This document shows, one piece after another, positions 59,590-64,000 of a stretch of 64,000 nt of DNA. The stretch spans positions 1,395,276,688-1,395,340,687 of the forward strand of contig OY728131.1 of NCBI GenBank assembly GCA_963277665.1. The letters are read 5' to 3'. Position numbers and translations under genes: made by a program. The notes beneath the pieces were generated by a model. It was not told the origin of the DNA and ran no database searches. It saw only the letters and a program-made list of their open reading frames with translations. Every line of letters starts with the position of its first letter. Within the stretch, counting starts at the first letter, position 1. This DNA comes from Viscum album (lineage: Eukaryota; Streptophyta; Magnoliopsida; Santalales; Viscaceae).

Positions 59590-62130
59590 TTAAATACAAA
59601 AATGTCCCGGACCTAATCCCACTAAACTAATGCCTTCATCCGGTTCCCCATAAGACCTCATGTTTTCCTCCTCATATTCTAGAGACTGCCAACTAGAAAT
59701 GGGCGTATGTGGTGGAAATAATAGTTGACTATATCCCCATATCAGAGTGCACACCACAAAGTAAATGACCAAACATCATACATGTCAGAGTATACATAAA
59801 TAATAAATAAACATTGATAGAAGCGTAATGTAATAAAATGAAACAAATTAAAGGTGTTAACAACCATTCTATACATAAAACATCAATAGATCACTTGTTT
59901 GATCATATATAACAAAATAAATCCTAAAAAATAAATAAATTAGTCCCTATAGAAAACACTGATTCATGTCACATACCGGGTCTCTAGTACCCTGTTGAGT
60001 TACTATATCATTATCATCATACTCCGCATGTGCAACCCACTAAATCATGGAAATCATGGGTCTCATCTCTATTGATCAGGCCGGTGTGCGCAACCTGAAT
60101 GCATAAAGAAGGTATGCATACACACTGAGGTGTAGGTATAATGGATGAAAAATAAATCATAGTAGGCCCCCTAATGGTGAACCCATAATCTGTTTCCATA
60201 ATTTCATTCTCATGAAATATACTATAGATTGTAGAAACATACCAAAAAAATTAAATAAAACCATCATCAATCCTTAGGCCCATGACCTCAATCTACCATA
60301 ATACGTTCAACCTACAATGAGGTTTCTCTAAGTATATCTCAGTGATCATGTATCCCAAATAACATGGAGGCACTATGACCATGTTTCCCACACCAATCAT
60401 CATGATTTACTCATCAAAACATACTCGGTACATAGATGCATCAATCCCATGTAACAAATTCATATCAATGCACTAACAACCTAAACCATCATTCATAAAT
60501 TATCCCATATATCATTACCGATAATCCTTGGATGATTACTCTATCACCAAAATATGCATCAAAATCAATGTTTGTCAAAGCATCAATCGAGTACCACCTT
60601 AAAAATAGGACCATCGGTCCAATATCATATTCTACACAACATAACATCACTACCTAGAGCTTCTCTCTCGGACTAAAACTAATGAGTATAAAATAAGGGT
60701 TCAGTTCTTTAATTTGACACCTAATTCAAATAGAATACTAAAAATTCATGGAGACTCATCCAGACATCTAAAACACATATTTGGAACATATTTTCCACCA
60801 TACTCACAATATTAATTAATGTTATTGGACCCTTAGTCTAACGCTCAAACCATAACAAACTGTCAGTGACGATATTCTCTCTTATCCATCCTCATATCGT
60901 ATAAGGGTTCTGCGGTTTATCACTTTTCCTAAAAGTGTTTGGAAATAAAAAAGTAATTTCCAGTCAGTATAAGAATAGACATTCAAGTACAAGCTATCCA
61001 TCCTCATTTATGGATCACCATGCCTGGCATCCAGAATAATTGATGGGGAACGTCATATCCAGCTCTCTAAGCCACAAACGTGGAGAAATATGTTAGAAAT
61101 CTAGAACCATATCTATAGATAATCATCCCCCAATATCTAACACTTATATGTAGAGAATCTTGTTATTCCTTAGTAACCATATTTTTAGACCATCGAGTCC
61201 AAATATCTCAACAATAGAATCCCATAACATTAAACCAGGATCCAAAATGTGGTACTCCAACTACATCAAAATATCTCTACAATGTAAACCATGTCTCGAC
61301 ATCAAAAAAATGAGAAACATAGAATGGTTTTGATGAATTCCCCTTAATTTACTCAGAATATCAACCCCATTTTCTCAAATAGTCAATTTTTCTTTGAAGG
61401 GAACACTCGTAACCATTACTACCGAAACACATGCACCTACTTAGGTTTAGTCCATCACTGGCACCCACATAGCCCTCTCCGTCAACATGTAAATAGAGGA
61501 ATCTATACAAGTTATATATGAACTAGTAAAAGGTGGTGGCATACCATTTTAGACCATATGGGTACAAACATAAGAAGATACATCAATCTCCCAATCATTG
61601 GTATCATCCAAAACACTTAGGCCAACGCATGTCTATCGATGGTCACATAACTAGAAATTGTTTTTATAATATTATAGTCTCAGAGGCCAAAATTAAGTAA
61701 ACCTCATAAATTTTAGGTACTAAAGACCAAAACATTTTTAAATATCCATTGGTTGGTACATACACCAATACGGTTTGTTACCATTTGTCACATCCTAGTC
61801 ATGGTAAACAGGGACAATATCATCCTAACACCAATTGACATATCCGATGAACTTGTGCTATGTCATCCAATCATTCACATGACCCTCAATAAGGTATCAT
61901 CCCAAATATCACCGTCATGCTACATTTTAACTCGCTATATAGAAAAATTTATCTCTTTAACAAGTCTCTCTCCCCAAAAACAACTACTATAATTCCATAA
62001 AATAGTTCGAGGGATCCACCATCAGTCTCTATGCAGAAACAAATACTCAAAATGGACTCCTATTGTGCCCAATTTTTACTCAGGTGGCACAATATCATTA
62101 AAAAGGCATAAAAGGGAATCAAAGGGACAA
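59590..62130 (-). pseudogene. Second PMD-like relic (C-terminal half, tentative)
   Basis: At 61,900-61,750 the minus strand reads DWMT, stop, HKFIGYVNWC, then IVPVYHD and YWCMYQPMDI, resembling the late PMD block DW---H--YI--W----IV...Y--WY. Just before it, LFYGIIVVVFGERDLLKR resembles the LI-FEIVE-H-PDRVLRQFG block. At the low-coordinate end the open frame 59,772-59,590 has a Pro/Ser-rich tail (PPHTPISSW), typical of PMD protein C-termini. In between, 61,500-61,000 is protein-like but unrecognised. The call is by wording only and many stops intervene. Confidence 0.38.
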
Positions 62131-64000
62131 TAAAAAATATCACCACAATACATGGCATATACTCTAAAACCATCTACCTGGCGATTTACTTCCATACAGC
62201 CTGAGTACACCTGGGGTCTATCCATGTACCACTACACAACCTTGACATAAGAGGATCAAGGTCATCTAATAAGTCATGTCTATTTCATACATGGGGTTAG
62301 GTTGTGTACTTACACAAGGTAATGCACCCATTACATGGGATGTCTTCCCATGTACCCAACTACACAACCACAAGATATTACATGTTGTGTACCTCAATTA
62401 CACAACATGTAGTCCCAATGTTCCATATTCCCATGTACTTGGCCAAATAGACATGTCCAAACACATAGATTTTACCCCACATACATTCCATGTAGATCCA
62501 AAATTCAATCTTATATAAATGGGTATAACACATGGTGTGTCTTCCTAAAATATATACCATGTGATCAAGTTTTGCAAATGAGAAACCACTATGAACCTCT
62601 CAAAACCTCTTTCCTTCCCTGATTATGAAAAAATAAACCCCCATGAATTCATTAATAATCATAAAAGGTCTCTAAAACATAGAAACAACACATCTATGGG
62701 GATTGGGGGGGGGGGTTATTCAAAAATATTAGCCTAACACATGAAAAAATGATGAAGCTTCCAGTCCAAATTTACACCTGAATATTGTTTCTCCTTGATA
62801 CGACATCGATATCTTCTATAAATGAATTCCAATGAAATTTACACCCCCTAATCCTCTTCTTCCAGACATCACATTTTGATGGTTTCACCCCCCCCCCATT
62901 CATGGCATGTGTAAGAAACCCAAATTGGGGGGGGGGGTCTTTTAATTAATTAAAAGATCATTTGACACACACATCGGGTCCTAGAACGTGATGTGGGGTT
63001 TTTTCACCCATGAAAACCCACCCATTATAGAATCTACCACATATTCTATATCTCAATATGATTCTCTATTCAAAATATATGGTTTCCCAAACCCAAATGA
63101 AATATTTAATAGTTAATTAATTATCTATTAAATATTTTTCAAAAATGCGAAAATTAAAGAATTCCAGAAAACTCTTATACTAGGGTAAATTCCATATTGT
63201 AGGACCAACAAAGTGGTCATAAGAACATCTTTGATAATTTTATGTATTAAAATGACCACTATACCCCTCGCGAGCACCAAAAAAGTAGAAATTAAAATTT
63301 ATTTTCACATTTTGAATCCTAAAAAAACATAGGTCCACACATCCTACCCACTATAAGTCTTCTCGTCCTCAATAATCCTCAGCAAGCATCAAACCACACA
63401 TCCTGATAGACTATGTAAATAAAATTATAATCATCTTTTTTCATTTTACATTTCAATTAAAACTGAGTTCATCTATATAATTCGAAATATAAGTTATACA
63501 ACCCATTGATATCAAAGAGACCACCTTTTCATTGTCATCGAATTTATCAATATATTTCTAGAAAACACATATCATCCATAAACATCACAATGTCATCCAA
63601 AACTCATAATTTACCTCATGTTTCCCTCACTATTGGGCTCAACCTATATCATTCGATTTTGATTCATGAAACTATCCATTTAAACAATTTCCTATACAAA
63701 TACATCATTAGAAGTCCAACAACCTACTCGATGTGGTTTCCACTACATATTCAATGATACCCACAAAAGGGTCACATCATAATGACTTATCTAATCCTAC
63801 TCATAATAGGATAATCCTTATTGTCACCCAGAAACAATAAACTACCTCATCAACCCATGCCCAAATCCTTATTATATCATATAGCTAGACATGACCACCT
63901 CACATTCAGCCATGATATGAAACAAAGTGTTAGCTATCTCTCAATCCCAAATTCCAAGAATGGAATCCATGGTATTCACTAACATCCAACCCATCATTAT
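62131..64000. other. Repeat- and homopolymer-rich tail of the window
   Basis: No supportable gene. It contains ACACAAC/GTTGTGT words in both orientations (62,290-62,410), runs of G or C of 10-11 bases (62,705-62,715, 62,888-62,897, 62,927-62,937), a 20-base perfect palindrome (62,938-62,957) and AT-rich DNA. Confidence 0.5.
62380..62410 (+). repeat. Perfect 12-bp inverted repeat with 7-base loop
   Basis: ACATGTTGTGTA (62,380-62,391) and TACACAACATGT (62,399-62,410) are exact reverse complements around CCTCAAT. A shorter relative, TTGTGTA-CT-TACACAA, lies at about 62,294-62,312. Confidence 0.85.

Noticed and set aside
1..64000. CRISPR arrays, bacterial operons, phage or defence systems
   Set aside because: No regular repeat-spacer array, no prokaryotic gene organisation; all coding traces are plant transposon families.

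Overview
The window looks like intergenic DNA from a large, repeat-rich seed-plant genome. It is AT-rich, and I see no intact host gene, no tRNA or rRNA, and nothing prokaryotic. Every recognisable coding trace belongs to plant transposable elements: Ty3/gypsy Athila and Tekay/Del-like elements, Ty1/copia, LINE ORF1 with a DUF4283-type domain, CACTA, Mutator-like transposase, and plant mobile domain (PMD) sequence. All are broken by stops and frameshifts. Sister LTRs are only about 75-85% identical by eye, so the insertions are old. The species cannot be named from this.

Layout, left to right. (1) 1-~8,487: 3' part of an Athila-like element on + (gag, protease, an unrecognised open region, no reverse transcriptase, polypurine tract, long 3' LTR). 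(2) ~8,700-26,095: pieces of one old long LTR, split first by an ORF1-only LINE (~9,536-11,716) and then by a complete younger element of the same LTR family, element A (12,579-24,078, minus strand, two 4.72-kb LTRs around a 2.06-kb interior with only a gag trace; a LARD-type element). (3) 26,096-26,785: a CACATA-rich microsatellite and AT-rich DNA. (4) 26,786-47,701: a three-level nest. A ~210-bp CACTA-like miniature element is split by element C (26,858-47,557, minus-strand Tekay/Del-like gypsy, target duplication TTTTG), and the right LTR of C is split by element B (35,616-46,552, plus-strand Tekay/Del-like gypsy with a recognisable gag-protease-RT-RNase H-integrase-chromo order, target duplication GATCC). 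(5) ~47,702-49,600: gag-protease part of a minus-strand Ty1/copia element. (6) 50,716-52,422: a non-autonomous CACTA element. (7) 52,423-64,000: AT-rich DNA with minus-strand relics of PMD and Mutator-like transposase sequence and simple repeats.

The genes do not work together as a pathway: this is a layered record of insertions. The order can be read from interruptions: the old LTR preceded the LINE and element A; the CACTA-like miniature preceded C, which preceded B. The least expected items are the self-nesting of element A in an LTR of its own family, LTR-internal minisatellites conserved between sister LTRs (37 bp, ~186 bp, 74 bp, 34 bp), the Athila-like element that keeps gag and protease but has an unrecognised region where reverse transcriptase should be, and PMD relics around a Mutator-like relic. 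I found no convincing undescribed functional system. Identities are by-eye estimates.
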